A stretch of 64,000 nucleotides of DNA from Streptomyces sp. NBC_01549 (GCF_026339955.1 NZ_JAPEPW010000001.1:930001-994000), one strand, 5' to 3'; numbered from the stretch's first letter, positions 43,913 through 53,844 are shown. The notes: a model not told the origin generated them from the letters alone. Translations and numbers: made by a program.

Positions 43913-44263
43913 TCAGTTGTCGCGCTTCTCCTTGATCTTCGCGGCCTTGCCGCGCAGGTCACGCAGGTAGTACAGCTTCGCGCGACGCACGTCACCACGG
44001 GTGACGAGCTCGATCTTCTCGACGATCGGGGTGTGCACCGGGAAGGTACGCTCGACGCCGACCGAGAAGGAGACCTTGCGGACCGTGAAGGTCTCGCGGA
44101 CACCGGCGCCCTGACGGCGGATGACTACGCCCTTGAACTGCTGCACACGGGAGCGGTTGCCCTCGATGACGCGGACGTGGACGTTGACGGTGTCACCCGG
44201 GCGGAAGGCCGGGATGTCGCTGCGCAGCGACGCGCTGTCGACGGTGTCGAGCAGGTGAGACAT
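43913..44263 (-). CDS. rplS: 50S ribosomal protein L19
   Basis: 116 residues from ATG 44263 ([41 protein letters not shown]). An in-frame start nine codons upstream is unlikely. The core [45 protein letters not shown] and the end [19 protein letters not shown] match L19. It sits at the 30S-50S interface. It lies between trmD and the signal peptidases, as in other actinobacteria. Confidence 0.97.
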   Translation of the reverse strand: MSHLLDTVDSASLRSDIPAFRPGDTVNVHVRVIEGNRSRVQQFKGVVIRRQGAGVRETFTVRKVSFSVGVERTFPVHTPIVEKIELVTRGDVRRAKLYYLRDLRGKAAKIKEKRDN

Positions 44264-44394
44264 TTCGTCTGCTTTCTTCGCTGATGCCACAGGTCATCAA
44301 CGGGAGCTAGTTTTCCAAGAGGGTGCTGTCGCGTCGGGACGGTCGTCGTGTCCCCCTGTGGCAGGGGCGCCCGGTCTACGCAGACAACAGCGGC

Positions 44395-45216
44395 CTATTC
44401 TTCCACGGCCTCCGGCCTGCGCCAAAATCGACCGCCGGGATCCGGCTGCCAGCCCAGGATCGAGAGCATTTCGCGGTCCTTCTTGTCGAAGACGGAAGAG
44501 TCGCAGCGCTCGATGAGATCGGGCCGGTTCGCCGCCGTACGCCGCAGCGCCTCGTCGCGACGCCAGCGGGCGATCTTCCCGTGGTGGCCGCTGACCAGCA
44601 CGTCGGGGATCTCGCGACCGCGCCACGCCGGGGGCTTGGTGTAGACGGGCCCCTCCAGGAGGTTGGCCATGGCCCCGGGGGCGAACGAGTCGTCCCGGTG
44701 GGACTCGGCGTTGCCGAGAACACCCGGCAGCAGCCGCGCCACGGCCTCCGTGACGACGAGTACGGCCGCCTCACCGCCGGCGAGCACGTAGTCGCCGATG
44801 GACACCTCGTAGACAGGCATCCGGGTCGCGTATTCGTCGATGACCCTTCGGTCGATGCCTTCGTAGCGGGCGGGCGTGAAGACCAGCCAGGGGCGCTCGG
44901 AGAGCTCGACGGCGAGTTCCTGGGTGAAGGGGCGTCCGCTCGGCGTGGGCACGACCAGGACGGGCCCGTGGGAGCCGGTCTCGTAGCCGTCGGCCAGGAC
45001 GGAGTCCAGGGCGTCGCCCCAGGGCTCGGTCTTCATCACCATGCCGGGGCCGCCGCCGTACGGAGTGTCGTCGACCGTGTTGTGGCGGTCGTACGTCCAC
45101 TCCCGAAGGTCATGGACCTGCACGTTCAGCTGCCCACGCGCGCGTGCCTTGCCGACGAGCGAGACGTTGAGCGGTTCCAGGTACTCGGGGAAGATCGTGA
45201 CGACGTCGAGCCGCAT
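44395..45216 (-). CDS. trmD: tRNA (guanine37-N1)-methyltransferase
   Basis: 273 residues. SPOUT-class features: [40 protein letters not shown], the trefoil knot RYEGIDRRVIDEYATRMPVYEVSIGDYVLAGGEAAVLVVTEAV with catalytic Asp region HRDDSFAPG, and SGHHGKIARWRRDEAL. It methylates G37 of tRNAs to prevent +1 frameshifting. Its ATG overlaps the rimM stop (TGATG). Confidence 0.97.
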   Translation of the reverse strand: MRLDVVTIFPEYLEPLNVSLVGKARARGQLNVQVHDLREWTYDRHNTVDDTPYGGGPGMVMKTEPWGDALDSVLADGYETGSHGPVLVVPTPSGRPFTQELAVELSERPWLVFTPARYEGIDRRVIDEYATRMPVYEVSIGDYVLAGGEAAVLVVTEAVARLLPGVLGNAESHRDDSFAPGAMANLLEGPVYTKPPAWRGREIPDVLVSGHHGKIARWRRDEALRRTAANRPDLIERCDSSVFDKKDREMLSILGWQPDPGGRFWRRPEAVEE

Positions 45217-45803
45217 CAGGCGTCGGCCCCTGAGGAGTCCTCGTCGCCCTTGGAGGAGGCGTTTTCCGCGTCCCTGGAGGAGACGATTTCCGCCTGGTCG
45301 TCGATCAGGCCCGGCGGCGGGTCGATGACGGCCCGCTGCTCCTCCAGGTCGATCTCGGTGACGATCTCCTCGACGAACGGGATCATGACCTCGGTCCCGT
45401 CGGGCCGCTCGACCACGAACAGGTCCTGTGAGGGCAGATGGGAGATCTCCGTGATCCGCCCGACCTCCACCCCGTCCTTGGTGACCACGTCCAGGTCCAT
45501 CAGCTGGTGGTCGTAGTACTCGTCCGGGTCCTCCGGCTGCTCGTCCGGGTCGACCTCGGCGATCAGAAGGGTGTTGCGCAGCGCCTCGGCGGCGTTCCGG
45601 TCGCGTACGCCCGCGAAGCGCAGCAGCAGACGGCCGCTGTGCACACGGCCGGTCTCGATGGTCAGCGGTCCGGTGGAGGCCGGATCGGTGAGCAGGACGG
45701 CGCCGGGCCCGAGCCTGAGTTCCGGCTCGTCCGTACGGACCTCCACGGTGACCTCGCCCTTGATGCCGTGGGCGCGGCCGACGCGAGCGACTACCAGCTG
45801 CAC
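45216..45803 (-). CDS. rimM: 16S rRNA processing protein RimM
   Basis: 195 residues. The N-terminal domain is [38 protein letters not shown]; the PRC-barrel region has [55 protein letters not shown]-terminal Asp/Ser/Glu-rich tail is longer than usual. RimM binds ribosomal protein S19 during 30S assembly. It is part of the rpsP-khpA-rimM-trmD transcript, with a hairpin between khpA and rimM. Confidence 0.96.
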   Translation of the reverse strand: MQLVVARVGRAHGIKGEVTVEVRTDEPELRLGPGAVLLTDPASTGPLTIETGRVHSGRLLLRFAGVRDRNAAEALRNTLLIAEVDPDEQPEDPDEYYDHQLMDLDVVTKDGVEVGRITEISHLPSQDLFVVERPDGTEVMIPFVEEIVTEIDLEEQRAVIDPPPGLIDDQAEIVSSRDAENASSKGDEDSSGADA

Positions 45804-45854
45804 TGTGCTTGATCTCCTGTCGATGTGCCTACGGCATTGGTTCGTAGACGACTA

Positions 45855-45890
45855 CGGGCCGGGGACGGCTCGAAAGCCCTCCCCGGCCCG
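45855..45890 (-). terminator. Hairpin between khpA and rimM
   Basis: CGGGCCGGGGA at 45855-45865 is perfectly complementary to 45880-45890 (11 bp, 14-nt loop). It lies 20 nt after the khpA stop on the minus strand and before rimM. It may attenuate distal expression, giving more S16 and KhpA than RimM and TrmD. Confidence 0.65.
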
Positions 45891-45910
45891 AGCCGGTGCT
45901 GCCTGTTACG

Positions 45911-46150
45911 TCAGCGGACGTGGTCCACGTCGACGAGGTCGACGCGGACACCTCGGCCGCCGATGGCACCCACGACGGTCCGCAGCGCGCGGGCGGTACG
46001 GCCGTTGCGGCCGATCACCTTGCCGAGGTCGTCGGGGTGCACCCGGACCTCGAGAACGCGACCACGGCGCAGGTTGCGCGAGGCGACCTGCACATCGTCG
46101 GGGTTGTCGACAATGCCCTTCACGAGGTGCTCGAGAGCCTCCTCGAGCAT
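45911..46150 (-). CDS. khpA: KH-domain RNA-binding protein
   Basis: 79 residues, a single KH domain with the RNA-contacting loop VIGRNGRTARALRTVVGA (GxxG). The size and location between rpsP and rimM are those of KhpA (YlqC), which works with KhpB/Jag in several Gram-positive bacteria. It starts 2 nt after the rpsP stop, so it is cotranslated. Its RNA targets in Streptomyces are unknown. Confidence 0.93.
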   Translation of the reverse strand: MLEEALEHLVKGIVDNPDDVQVASRNLRRGRVLEVRVHPDDLGKVIGRNGRTARALRTVVGAIGGRGVRVDLVDVDHVR

Positions 46151-46152
46151 GC

Positions 46153-46581
46153 TCAGGCCTCGGTCGACTCAGACGAAGAAGACGCGGCCGGGGCCTCGTC
46201 CTTCTTCTCAGCCTTCTTCTTCTGGGTGATGGCCTCACCCTTGCCCTCGTCGTCGCCGCCCAGGGCGTCGAACGACGGGCGCGTCGCCTTCGGCTCGGCC
46301 ACGAGCAGCGGAGCAGGGGCGGGCTCGCCCTTGAACTTCTGCCAGTCGCCGGTCAGCTTCAGGATGGCGAGAACGGGCTCGGTCGGCTGCGCGCCGACAC
46401 CCAGCCAGTACTGCGCGCGGTCCGAGTCGACCTCGATGCGCGAGGGGTTCTGCACCGGGTGGTACAGACCGATCTCCTCGATGGCCCGACCATCACGGCG
46501 GGTACGGGAGTCGGCGACGACGATGCGGTAGTGAGGCGAACGGATCTTGCCCAGACGCTTCAGCTTGATCTTGACTGCCAC
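46153..46581 (-). CDS. rpsP: 30S ribosomal protein S16
   Basis: 142 residues. The S16 core is [69 protein letters not shown]. The last about 60 residues are an Ala/Lys/Glu-rich extension ([22 protein letters not shown]) typical of actinobacterial S16. It is the first gene of the rimM-trmD cluster. Confidence 0.96.
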   Translation of the reverse strand: MAVKIKLKRLGKIRSPHYRIVVADSRTRRDGRAIEEIGLYHPVQNPSRIEVDSDRAQYWLGVGAQPTEPVLAILKLTGDWQKFKGEPAPAPLLVAEPKATRPSFDALGGDDEGKGEAITQKKKAEKKDEAPAASSSSESTEA

Positions 46582-46890
46582 GGAAGTGGTGTCTCCTGGT
46601 CTTGACGTGGTTGGGCACGGCGAGATGGCCGCGTGGGGTTGCGGTACCCGAGTGCCCGATGGACGCGTCAGCCGGAGGAGAGAGGGGTCCTGTGCGGCTG
46701 TCGAGTACAGCTAGCCATTGTGCCACACCCTGACGGGCCGCCTTCACGGGGCAGCGTGCGGCGACCCCCGGCGCCGGATGCCCGGCACCGGGGGTCGTCG
46801 CCGAGGTCGGCAGCGCGCACCGGCTCGGGCCGGGTGCCGCCGCGCGGGGCTGAGGCCGGCTGAGTACGGCTGCCACGAGCAGCCGTCTTC
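46582..46890. other. Intergenic region upstream of rpsP
   Basis: 309 nt between the SprT-like gene stop and rpsP. It contains one strong hairpin (46762-46798, listed separately) and must hold the rpsP promoter; I see no clear hexamer pair, no RNA gene and no supported coding frame. Confidence 0.55.
46762..46798 (-). terminator. Hairpin downstream of SprT-like gene
   Basis: CGACCCCCGGCGCC at 46762-46775 pairs with GGCACCGGGGGTCG ending at 46798, with one mismatch. It is about 95 nt beyond the SprT-like gene stop and would keep its transcript from entering rpsP. Confidence 0.65.
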
Positions 46891-47487
46891 TCAGCTCGCC
46901 GCAGCGCCCACGACCTCGGGGATGCGGAACGGCTGCCCGCACCCTCCGCACATGATCGGCGCCTGCGCCAGCACGGACGGGACGACCCGTACGTTGCGGC
47001 CGCAGTCGCAGACCGCCTTGACCCGGACGCCTCCTCCGGAGGAGCCGTGCCGGGCGGCCGGGCCCCGGAACGAGCGGGCCGTGTCGGCGGCGGTCGCGGC
47101 GGTGTGCGCCTTGAGGGCGCGTTGCAGCCGCTCGATCGTCGGGCGGTAGCGCCGCTTCGCCTCGGGGTTGAGTGTGACCAGGGAGAAGCCACTACTGGGG
47201 TGTGGCTCCTCCGGGTGGTCGAGGCCAAGCTCCTCGGCGATGGCGAGGAATCTGCGGTTGTGGTACCGGCCGGCGCGCGAAGTGTCGCGGACTCCGCGGG
47301 CGGCTGCGATGCCATGGACTGCCTCATGCAGCAGTCGTTCGAAGGAGAGTTCGTGTCCGCAGGCGGACGACGACTCTCCGATCAGGGACTCTGGCGCGGC
47401 AAGATCGGGCAGTTCGGGGTGGTGCCGCTGAATGTCGGCCCACGCCCCTGCCAGCTCTGCGGCGAGAACAGGTGGTGTCGTGCTCAC
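46891..47487 (-). CDS. SprT-like zinc metallopeptidase-related protein
   Basis: 198 residues. A zincin-like motif LLHEAVHGIAAARGVRDTSRAGRYHNRRF has HExxH and a downstream His in the spacing of SprT/SPRTN proteins. The C-terminal end has two CxC/CxxC pairs (VCDCGRNVRV and MCGGCGQPF), a zinc ribbon as in SprT. The N terminus has CGHELSFE. SprT-type proteins in eukaryotes cleave DNA-protein crosslinks; the bacterial role is unclear. I assign the fold from motifs only and am not certain of protease activity. Confidence 0.75.
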   Translation of the reverse strand: MSTTPPVLAAELAGAWADIQRHHPELPDLAAPESLIGESSSACGHELSFERLLHEAVHGIAAARGVRDTSRAGRYHNRRFLAIAEELGLDHPEEPHPSSGFSLVTLNPEAKRRYRPTIERLQRALKAHTAATAADTARSFRGPAARHGSSGGGVRVKAVCDCGRNVRVVPSVLAQAPIMCGGCGQPFRIPEVVGAAAS

Positions 47488-47709
47488 GTAATGACAACGA
47501 GCCGGGGGGCCTCTGTGTTCCTATTCCGGGCCATCCCAAATAATTTGCACGTACCCGTCAGTTGCCGCTGATGCGTCCGGACGAGGGCGGGTGCGCTGAT
47601 CTGCGGAGAAGCCTCACAGCTCACGCCAAGCCGGTACGTAGTAACACGTACGCCCCGACGCATAGACGATGTCCGCACACCGGGGCACCTGTGGTCATCA
47701 GATGCGCAA

Positions 47710-47725
47710 GAGGCGTTTCGGCCTC
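47710..47725 (-). terminator. Short hairpin after proS
   Basis: GAGGC-GTTTCG-GCCTC at 47710-47725, 14 nt beyond the proS stop on the minus strand. The stem is only 5 bp, so this is a weak candidate. Confidence 0.4.
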
Positions 47726-47738
47726 CCTGGGGGCCTAC

Positions 47739-49154
47739 TTAATAAGCGCGTGCGACGACCGCGACGTTACCCGGTGCGTCGTCGGCGTCGGGCACCGACC
47801 CGTCCACGGCGACCAGACACCGTACGGTCACCGAGTGCTCGGCGAGCTCGGCCTCGCCCTGTTCTCCGAGCTCGGCCCACGGAATGCGCGCCCAGCCGCC
47901 GGCGACGGCCGCCTCGACGGCCTCCTGGATGGTCGACACCTCGGAAGTGCGGGACTCCCGGCGCTCACGCGACTGCTTCAGAAGCAGCGCCTGGTCCTCT
48001 TCGAGGACGGTGGGGAGCAGTTCCACCAGAGCGTCGATGGCGACCGGCTCCTTGCCGCCGGGGATACGGCGGGCCAGCATCGCCGTGCCGTTCTCCAGGT
48101 CACGGGGGCCGACCTCGACGCGGACGGGGACGCCCTTGAGCTCCCAGTCGACGGCGCGCCGTCCGAACGGGACGTCGGTGCGGTCGTCCACATGGACGCG
48201 CACACCCGCCGCCTTCAACCGGTCGCCGATTTCGCGGACCTTGGCCAGAACCGCTTCGTCGCCCTTGATCGCGAGGACGACGGCCTGGATCTGGGCGAGC
48301 CGCGGCGGGACGCGCAGTCCGTTGTCGTCGCCGTGCATCATCACCAGGGCGCCGATCATGCGGGTCGTCGAGCCCCAGGAGGTCTGCCAGACCAGCTCCT
48401 GCTTGCCTTCCTTCGACAGGTACCGGGTGTTGAAGGCCTTGGCGAAGTTCTGGCCCAGCTCGTGGCTCGTGGCCATCTGGAGGGCCTTGCCGTCGCCCAT
48501 CATGCCTTCGAGCGTGAGGGTGTTGATGGCGCCGGCGAAGCGCTCCTTGGCGGTCTTGCGGCCGGGGACGACATCCATGCCGAGGACGTTCACCATGAAG
48601 TCCTCGTACACCTGGCGGTGGATGTGGGCGGCGAAGTCGCGGGCGTCCTCGTACGTGGCGTGCGCGGTGTGGCCCTCCTGCCAGAGGAACTCGGACGTCC
48701 GCAGGAAGAGGCGGGGCCGCAGCTCCCAACGGACCACGTTCGCCCACTGGTTGATCAGCAGCGGCAGGTCGCGGTAGCTCTGCACCCACTTCGAGAAGTA
48801 GTCGTTGATGATCATTTCGGAGGTGGGGCGGACGACCGCGGGCTCCTCCAGCTCCTTGCCGCCGCCGTGCGTGACCACCGCGAGCTCCGGTGCGAAGCCC
48901 TCGACGTGGTCGGCCTCCTTGGCGAGGTACGACTGCGGGATCAGCAAAGGGAAGTACGCGTTCTGGGTACCCGTCTCCTTGATGCGGGCGTCCATTTCCG
49001 CCTGCATCCGCTCCCACAGCCCGTACCCGTACGGCCGGATGACCATGGAGCCGCGCACCGGTCCGTTGTCGGCCAGCTCGGCCTTGGCGATCAAATCCTG
49101 GTACCAGCGCGGGAAGTCGTCCGCCTGGGGCGTGAGAACGGGTGCCTTTGCCAT
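47739..49154 (-). CDS. proS: Prolyl-tRNA synthetase, archaeal/eukaryotic type
   Basis: 471 residues from ATG 49154. Class II motifs are visible: motif 1 around IRPYGYGLWERMQAEMDARIKETGTQNAYFPLLIP, motif 2 RWELRPRLFLRTSEFLWQEGHTAH, motif 3 MMHGDDNGLRVPPRLAQIQAVVL. The anticodon domain follows and the C terminus lacks a full zinc domain. There is no bacterial editing insertion between motifs 2 and 3, and the length is that of the short eukaryotic-like ProRS. Streptomycetes often carry two proS genes; this form may be the accessory one. Upstream extension of the frame to 49328 is rejected as non-homologous. Confidence 0.9.
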   Translation of the reverse strand: MAKAPVLTPQADDFPRWYQDLIAKAELADNGPVRGSMVIRPYGYGLWERMQAEMDARIKETGTQNAYFPLLIPQSYLAKEADHVEGFAPELAVVTHGGGKELEEPAVVRPTSEMIINDYFSKWVQSYRDLPLLINQWANVVRWELRPRLFLRTSEFLWQEGHTAHATYEDARDFAAHIHRQVYEDFMVNVLGMDVVPGRKTAKERFAGAINTLTLEGMMGDGKALQMATSHELGQNFAKAFNTRYLSKEGKQELVWQTSWGSTTRMIGALVMMHGDDNGLRVPPRLAQIQAVVLAIKGDEAVLAKVREIGDRLKAAGVRVHVDDRTDVPFGRRAVDWELKGVPVRVEVGPRDLENGTAMLARRIPGGKEPVAIDALVELLPTVLEEDQALLLKQSRERRESRTSEVSTIQEAVEAAVAGGWARIPWAELGEQGEAELAEHSVTVRCLVAVDGSVPDADDAPGNVAVVARAY

Positions 49155-49353
49155 GGCGCGATGGTACGGGCACATGTTGCCGGAATGTGAATTCTTGTGC
49201 CGCGCGCAAACAGCGCGCAAGCAGCGCGCCACAACCCCTGGACGGCGCGACGAGTGCGGAGTTACCTGACATACGGGGGAAGAGCGAGCGCACTGCACGG
49301 GGGCAAGGGAAACGGGGCGCAGCGGCAACTCTCGGCGGATTGGGGCGCTTTCG

Positions 49354-50181
49354 ATGACACCTACGCTCGTGCGGCAACACCTACCTCACGCGGCCGCGCC
49401 GCCCCGGGTGGATCCGTGTGCACGCGCGCGTGACTGGGCCGAGATCCAGGAGCGGATGCTGGTGCCGCTCTACGAAGCCGTCTACGAGCGGCTCGAAGTG
49501 GGCGGCGGGACACGGCTCCTCGGCCTGCGCTGCGGTACCGGGCTGGCCCTTCTGATGGCGGCCTCCCGGGGAGCGGCGGTGACCGGCGTCGACTCCTCGT
49601 CGCCCGAACGGGTGGCACTCGCGCGGGAACGGTTGCTGCCGGACGAGTGGGGCACACGCGCGCGTGCCGACGCCCGGATCGTGGAGGGGTCCCCCTCGGA
49701 CCTCACCGACCCGGCGGCGGCCGCGTACACGCTGGTGACCGCGTTCGAGCCGATCGGGTGCGCGCCGGGGGACGCCGAGGAGCTCGGGGAGCTGCTGTCG
49801 GCGGCGACTCCGCTCGCCGAGCGGGGGGCGGCCGTGGTGCTGGTCGGATGGGGGCCGCCGGAGCGGTGTGCCACGTCCGCGGTGCTGCCGGGCGAGGGGT
49901 GCGGGCAGGCTCCTCGCCGGGACGACCTGGAGGACGTCGCCCAGCGGGCCGGGCTCCGGCCGGACGGATCCGGGCGGGTGGCGTGTCCCTTCGGGTACGC
50001 GGATGTGGAGAGTGCGGTGCGGGGGTTGTTGTCGACCGGGCTGTTCGACGCGGCGGTCGGTGCGACGGATGTGGTGCAGGTCGGCAAGGAGCTGACGGAG
50101 GCGCTGCATCCGTATCAGCGCGGGGACGGCACGGTGTGGATGCCGAACGTCTTCCGGTACCTGATCGCACGCACGGGCTGA
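49354..50181 (+). CDS. Class I SAM-dependent methyltransferase-like protein
   Basis: 275 residues. Motif I is RLLGLRCGTGLALLMAASRGAAVTGVDSS (GxGxG reduced to L-R-C-G-T-G), with acidic Asp at the end of strand 2. The region IVEGSPSDLTD fits motif II. The rest is Ala/Gly rich with no clear substrate domain. It is divergent from proS and convergent with ftsH. I can assign the fold but not a substrate. Confidence 0.8.
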   Translation: MTPTLVRQHLPHAAAPPRVDPCARARDWAEIQERMLVPLYEAVYERLEVGGGTRLLGLRCGTGLALLMAASRGAAVTGVDSSSPERVALARERLLPDEWGTRARADARIVEGSPSDLTDPAAAAYTLVTAFEPIGCAPGDAEELGELLSAATPLAERGAAVVLVGWGPPERCATSAVLPGEGCGQAPRRDDLEDVAQRAGLRPDGSGRVACPFGYADVESAVRGLLSTGLFDAAVGATDVVQVGKELTEALHPYQRGDGTVWMPNVFRYLIARTG

Positions 50182-50233
50182 GGTCGCCGGGTCTCGCCCC
50201 CGCCGCCCCTGAGAGGGCGTGCGGGCAACCGCC

Positions 50234-52171
50234 TCACACCTCCTCCTTCTTCAGGCGCGTCACACCCGCGATCCGGTAGGCCTGTGCCTCCTCCAGCGTC
50301 TCGTTCGCCAGCAGCGCCTCCGCGAGGGCGTTCAGCTGGTCGCGGTGGTCGCGGAGCTTCTGGCAGGCCTCCTCGTAGCACTCGTCGACGATGCGCCGCA
50401 TCTCGTGGTCGATGGAGTCGAGGGTGGCCGGCGCGGCGGCGAGGCCGTAGGCCTGCTGGGCGTCGTTGGGGAGGGCGGAGAGACGGCCGACCCGGTCGCT
50501 CATGCCCCAGCGGGCGACCATGCCGCGAGCGAGGTTGGTGACCTGTTCGAGGTCGTTCTCGGAGCCGGTCGTGATGACCCCGTAGACGACGTGTTCGGCG
50601 GCCATGCCCCCCAGGGCACCGATGATCCGACCGCGCAGGTACTCCTCGGTGTACGAGTACCGGTCGGTGTCCGGTGTCGAGAGCGTGACGCCCAGCGCGC
50701 GCCCGCGCGGGACGATGGTGATCTTGCGAACCGGGTCGGCGCCCGGCTGCAGCATGCCGAGAAGGGCGTGGCCGCTCTCGTGGTACGCGGTCCGGCGGCG
50801 CTCCTCGTAGGGCATCACGAGGGAACGCTCCGCGCCGAGCTGCACCTTCTCCAGCGCCTCGGAGAGGTCCGTCGGCGCCACCTCGTCCTGCTTGCGCTTG
50901 ACGGCGAGCAGCGCCGCCTCGTTGGCGAGGTTGGCCAGATCCGCGCCGGTCATGCCCGGCGTCGTGCGGGCCACCTGGGCCAGGTCCACTTCCGGGGACA
51001 GCGGGATATCGCGGGTGTGGATCCGCAGGATCGCCTCACGGCCACGGCGGTCGGGGGGCGCGACGTTGACGATCCGGTCGAAGCGGCCGGGGCGGGTCAG
51101 TGCCGGGTCCAGGATGTCCGCACGGTTCGTCGCCGCGATGACGATGACGCCCTCGAAGCCCGAGAAGCCGTCCATCTCGGTGAGGATCTGGTTCAGGGTC
51201 TGCTCGCGCTCGTCGTGGCCGCCCATCGCCGAGCCGCCGGCCCGGGCCCGTCCGATGGTGTCGATCTCGTCGATGAAGATGATCGAAGGGGCCACTTTCC
51301 TGGCCTCGGCAAAGAGCTCACGGACCCGGGACGCGCCCACGCCCACGATCATCTCGATGAACTCCGATGCCGAGGCCGAGAAGAACGGAACGCCCGCCTC
51401 TCCCGCCACGGCCCGCGCGAGCAGGGTCTTTCCCGTGCCGGGCGCACCCGCGAGGAGCACACCTCTGGGCATCTTCGCGCCCATCCTGCGGTACGCGTCC
51501 GGATTCTTGAGGAAGTCGACGACGTCGTTCAGTTCGCCCTCGACCTCGTCGATTCCGGCCACGTCGGCGAAGGTCGTGCGCTGGGCGCCGGGCTGCAGTT
51601 CGACCGGTTTCGGGGGTGCCTTGCGGTGGAGCATGCCGCCCGGGCCGCCGAAGCCGGCCCGCAACCGTCGGGCGAAGAAGATCCACAGCAGCACCAGGAA
51701 CACGATCGGGACCAGGGAGAGCAGCAGGTTGGAAAGGAAGCTGCGCTGCTGGACCACGGGTGAGGCGGTCACCGTGACGTGGCGTTTCTCCAGGTTCTGC
51801 CAGAGCTTGTCGTCCGCGAAGGACGGGCGCTGGGTCTTGAACTTGGTGTACTTCCCACCGCCGTCCGGATTGACCTTGGCGCTCTTGAGCTCGCCCTGGA
51901 TGGCGTCGCCCTTGGAGTAGATCTTGCCGATGTTGTCGCTGTCCACCTGCTTGCTGAACTCCGTGTACGAGATCGTCGGCTCGTTGCCCTCGTTGTAGAA
52001 GGACAGCACCAGGACGGCGATCACGAACAGGACCACGGCAGCGGCGATCAGGCCTATCCAGCCGCCGGGCATCTTCCTTTTCCCGGAGGGTGGACCGGTC
52101 GACTCCGGTGGCGTTCCCTCGGTACGCCACGGTTGGTCAGGGTCCTTGCGCGGCGGCACAGGGTTGCTCAT
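50234..52171 (-). CDS. ftsH: ATP-dependent zinc metalloprotease FtsH-like
   Basis: 645 residues. Two N-terminal membrane segments (about 38-59 and 146-166) flank an extracytoplasmic domain. The AAA domain has Walker [12 protein letters not shown], Walker [12 protein letters not shown] and second region of homology [19 protein letters not shown]; the protease has HESGH at about 430 and a downstream Asp in [10 protein letters not shown]. FtsH degrades membrane and some soluble proteins. Streptomyces have more than one FtsH homologue, and this is likely the paralogue near ffh rather than the folate-region one; that is memory. Confidence 0.93.
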   Translation of the reverse strand: MSNPVPPRKDPDQPWRTEGTPPESTGPPSGKRKMPGGWIGLIAAAVVLFVIAVLVLSFYNEGNEPTISYTEFSKQVDSDNIGKIYSKGDAIQGELKSAKVNPDGGGKYTKFKTQRPSFADDKLWQNLEKRHVTVTASPVVQQRSFLSNLLLSLVPIVFLVLLWIFFARRLRAGFGGPGGMLHRKAPPKPVELQPGAQRTTFADVAGIDEVEGELNDVVDFLKNPDAYRRMGAKMPRGVLLAGAPGTGKTLLARAVAGEAGVPFFSASASEFIEMIVGVGASRVRELFAEARKVAPSIIFIDEIDTIGRARAGGSAMGGHDEREQTLNQILTEMDGFSGFEGVIVIAATNRADILDPALTRPGRFDRIVNVAPPDRRGREAILRIHTRDIPLSPEVDLAQVARTTPGMTGADLANLANEAALLAVKRKQDEVAPTDLSEALEKVQLGAERSLVMPYEERRRTAYHESGHALLGMLQPGADPVRKITIVPRGRALGVTLSTPDTDRYSYTEEYLRGRIIGALGGMAAEHVVYGVITTGSENDLEQVTNLARGMVARWGMSDRVGRLSALPNDAQQAYGLAAAPATLDSIDHEMRRIVDECYEEACQKLRDHRDQLNALAEALLANETLEEAQAYRIAGVTRLKKEEV

Positions 52172-52219
52172 ATTAGGACGTTACGACACGAGATGCCTGC
52201 CAGCATGCGCAGAAAAACC

Positions 52220-52255
52220 ACTGGGGGCACCCCTCCGGCGAGGGGCGCCCCCAGT
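52220..52255 (-). terminator. Intrinsic terminator after ffh
   Basis: A 15-bp stem with one mismatch (52220-52234 with 52241-52255, loop CCGGCG). On the minus strand it is followed at once by GGTTTTTCT, a true U tract, rare for this genome. It lies 36 nt after the ffh stop and 48 nt before the ftsH start. Confidence 0.88.
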
Positions 52256-52290
52256 GACGTACGAGAACGACCCCGTACGGAAACGAACCG

Positions 52291-53844
52291 TCAGCCCATG
52301 AACTTCTTGAACTCGTCCGGCAGCTCGAAGTCCTGAGCCTGCTGCCCGGCGGGCAGACCGAAGGCGCCGCCCGACTGGGCACCGGCCTCACGGCGCGCCG
52401 CGGCCTCGTCCTCCTGCTGCTTGCGCTTCATCGGGTTGCCGGAGCGCTGCTTGCCCTTGGCGACCTTCTGCTTCTTCTTGGCGCGGCCGGGGCCGCCGCC
52501 CATGCCCGGGATCCCGGGCATTCCCGGCATGCCGCCGCCCTGGGCCATGCGGGACATCATCTTGCGGGCCTCGAAGAAGCGCTCCACCAGGTTCTTGACC
52601 GCGCTGACCTCGACACCCGAGCCCTTGGCGATACGGGCGCGGCGCGAGCCGTTGATGATCGTCGGTTCCTGGCGCTCGCCCGGCGTCATCGACTTGATGA
52701 TGGCGGCCGTACGGTCGACGTCGCGCTCGTCGAGGTTGTTGATCTGATCCTTGATCTGGCCCATGCCCGGGAGCATGCCGAGCAGCTTGCTGATGCTGCC
52801 CATCTTCCTGACCTGCTCCATCTGGGCCAGGAAGTCGTCCAGGGTGAAGTCCTGGCCCTTCTTGGACGCCAGCTTGGAGGCCATCTTCTCGGCCTCTTCT
52901 TGGCTGAACGTCTTCTCCGCCTGCTCGATCAGTGTGAGCAGGTCACCCATGTCGAGGATGCGGGAGGCCATCCGGTCCGGGTGGAAGGCGTCGAAGTCGT
53001 CCAGCTTCTCGCCGTTCGACGCGAACATGATCGGCTTGCCGGTGACCGAGGCGATGGAGAGCGCGGCACCACCGCGGGCGTCACCGTCGAGCTTCGACAG
53101 GACGACGCCGTCGAAGCCGACGCCGTCGCGGAAGGCCTCGGCCGTGTTGACCGCGTCCTGACCGATCATCGCGTCGACGACGAAGAGGATCTCGTCCGGG
53201 GAGACGACGTCGCGGATGTCCGCGGCCTGCTGCATCATCTCCTGGTCGATGCCGAGGCGGCCGGCGGTGTCCACGATCACGATGTCGTGGACCTTGGTCT
53301 TCGCGAACTCCATGGAGTCCTTGGCGACCTTGACCGGGTCGCCGACGCCGTTGCCCGGCTCGGGGGCGTAGACGGCCACACCGGCGCGCTCGGCGACGAC
53401 GCTGAGCTGGCCCACGGCGTTCGGGCGCTGGAGGTCGGCGGCGACCAGGAGCGGGGAGTGGCCCTGGTCCTTGAGCCACTTGCCGAGCTTTCCGGCGAGC
53501 GTGGTCTTACCGGCGCCCTGCAGACCCGCGAGCATGATCACGGTGGGCGGGTTCTTGGCGAACCGCAGGCGGCGGGTCTCGCCGCCGAGGATCGTGACGA
53601 GCTCGTCGTTCACGATCTTCAGGACCTGCTGGGCAGGGTTGAGGGCCTTGGAGACCTCGCTCCCGAGTGCCCTCTCCTTCACGTTCTTGATGAACGTCCG
53701 GACGACCGGCAGGGCCACATCGGCTTCAAGGAGCGCGATACGGATCTCGCGGGCCGTGGCGTCGATGTCCGCCTCGGAGAGCCGGCCTTTCCCGCGGAGG
53801 TTTTTGAAAGTCGCGCTCAGGCGGTCTGAGAGGGTATCGAACAC
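52291..53844 (-). CDS. ffh: Signal recognition particle GTPase Ffh
   Basis: 517 residues from GTG. N domain MFDTLSDRLSATFKNLRGKGRL; G domain with G1 MLAGLQGAGKTTLAGKLGKWL, IVDTAGRLGIDQEMM and SKLDGDARGGAALS; Met-rich M domain toward the C terminus (MSRMAQGGGMPGMPGIPGMGGG) with signal-peptide groove. It binds nascent signal sequences and 4.5S RNA and docks with FtsY, which is encoded 8 kb further in this window. The window has no SRP RNA gene that I can see. Confidence 0.97.
   Translation of the reverse strand: MFDTLSDRLSATFKNLRGKGRLSEADIDATAREIRIALLEADVALPVVRTFIKNVKERALGSEVSKALNPAQQVLKIVNDELVTILGGETRRLRFAKNPPTVIMLAGLQGAGKTTLAGKLGKWLKDQGHSPLLVAADLQRPNAVGQLSVVAERAGVAVYAPEPGNGVGDPVKVAKDSMEFAKTKVHDIVIVDTAGRLGIDQEMMQQAADIRDVVSPDEILFVVDAMIGQDAVNTAEAFRDGVGFDGVVLSKLDGDARGGAALSIASVTGKPIMFASNGEKLDDFDAFHPDRMASRILDMGDLLTLIEQAEKTFSQEEAEKMASKLASKKGQDFTLDDFLAQMEQVRKMGSISKLLGMLPGMGQIKDQINNLDERDVDRTAAIIKSMTPGERQEPTIINGSRRARIAKGSGVEVSAVKNLVERFFEARKMMSRMAQGGGMPGMPGIPGMGGGPGRAKKKQKVAKGKQRSGNPMKRKQQEDEAAARREAGAQSGGAFGLPAGQQAQDFELPDEFKKFMG

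Noticed and set aside
47484..47678. 64-residue minus-strand frame upstream of the SprT-like gene
   Set aside because: No ribosome binding site, no similarity that I recognise, and codon positions do not show the usual G/C bias clearly.
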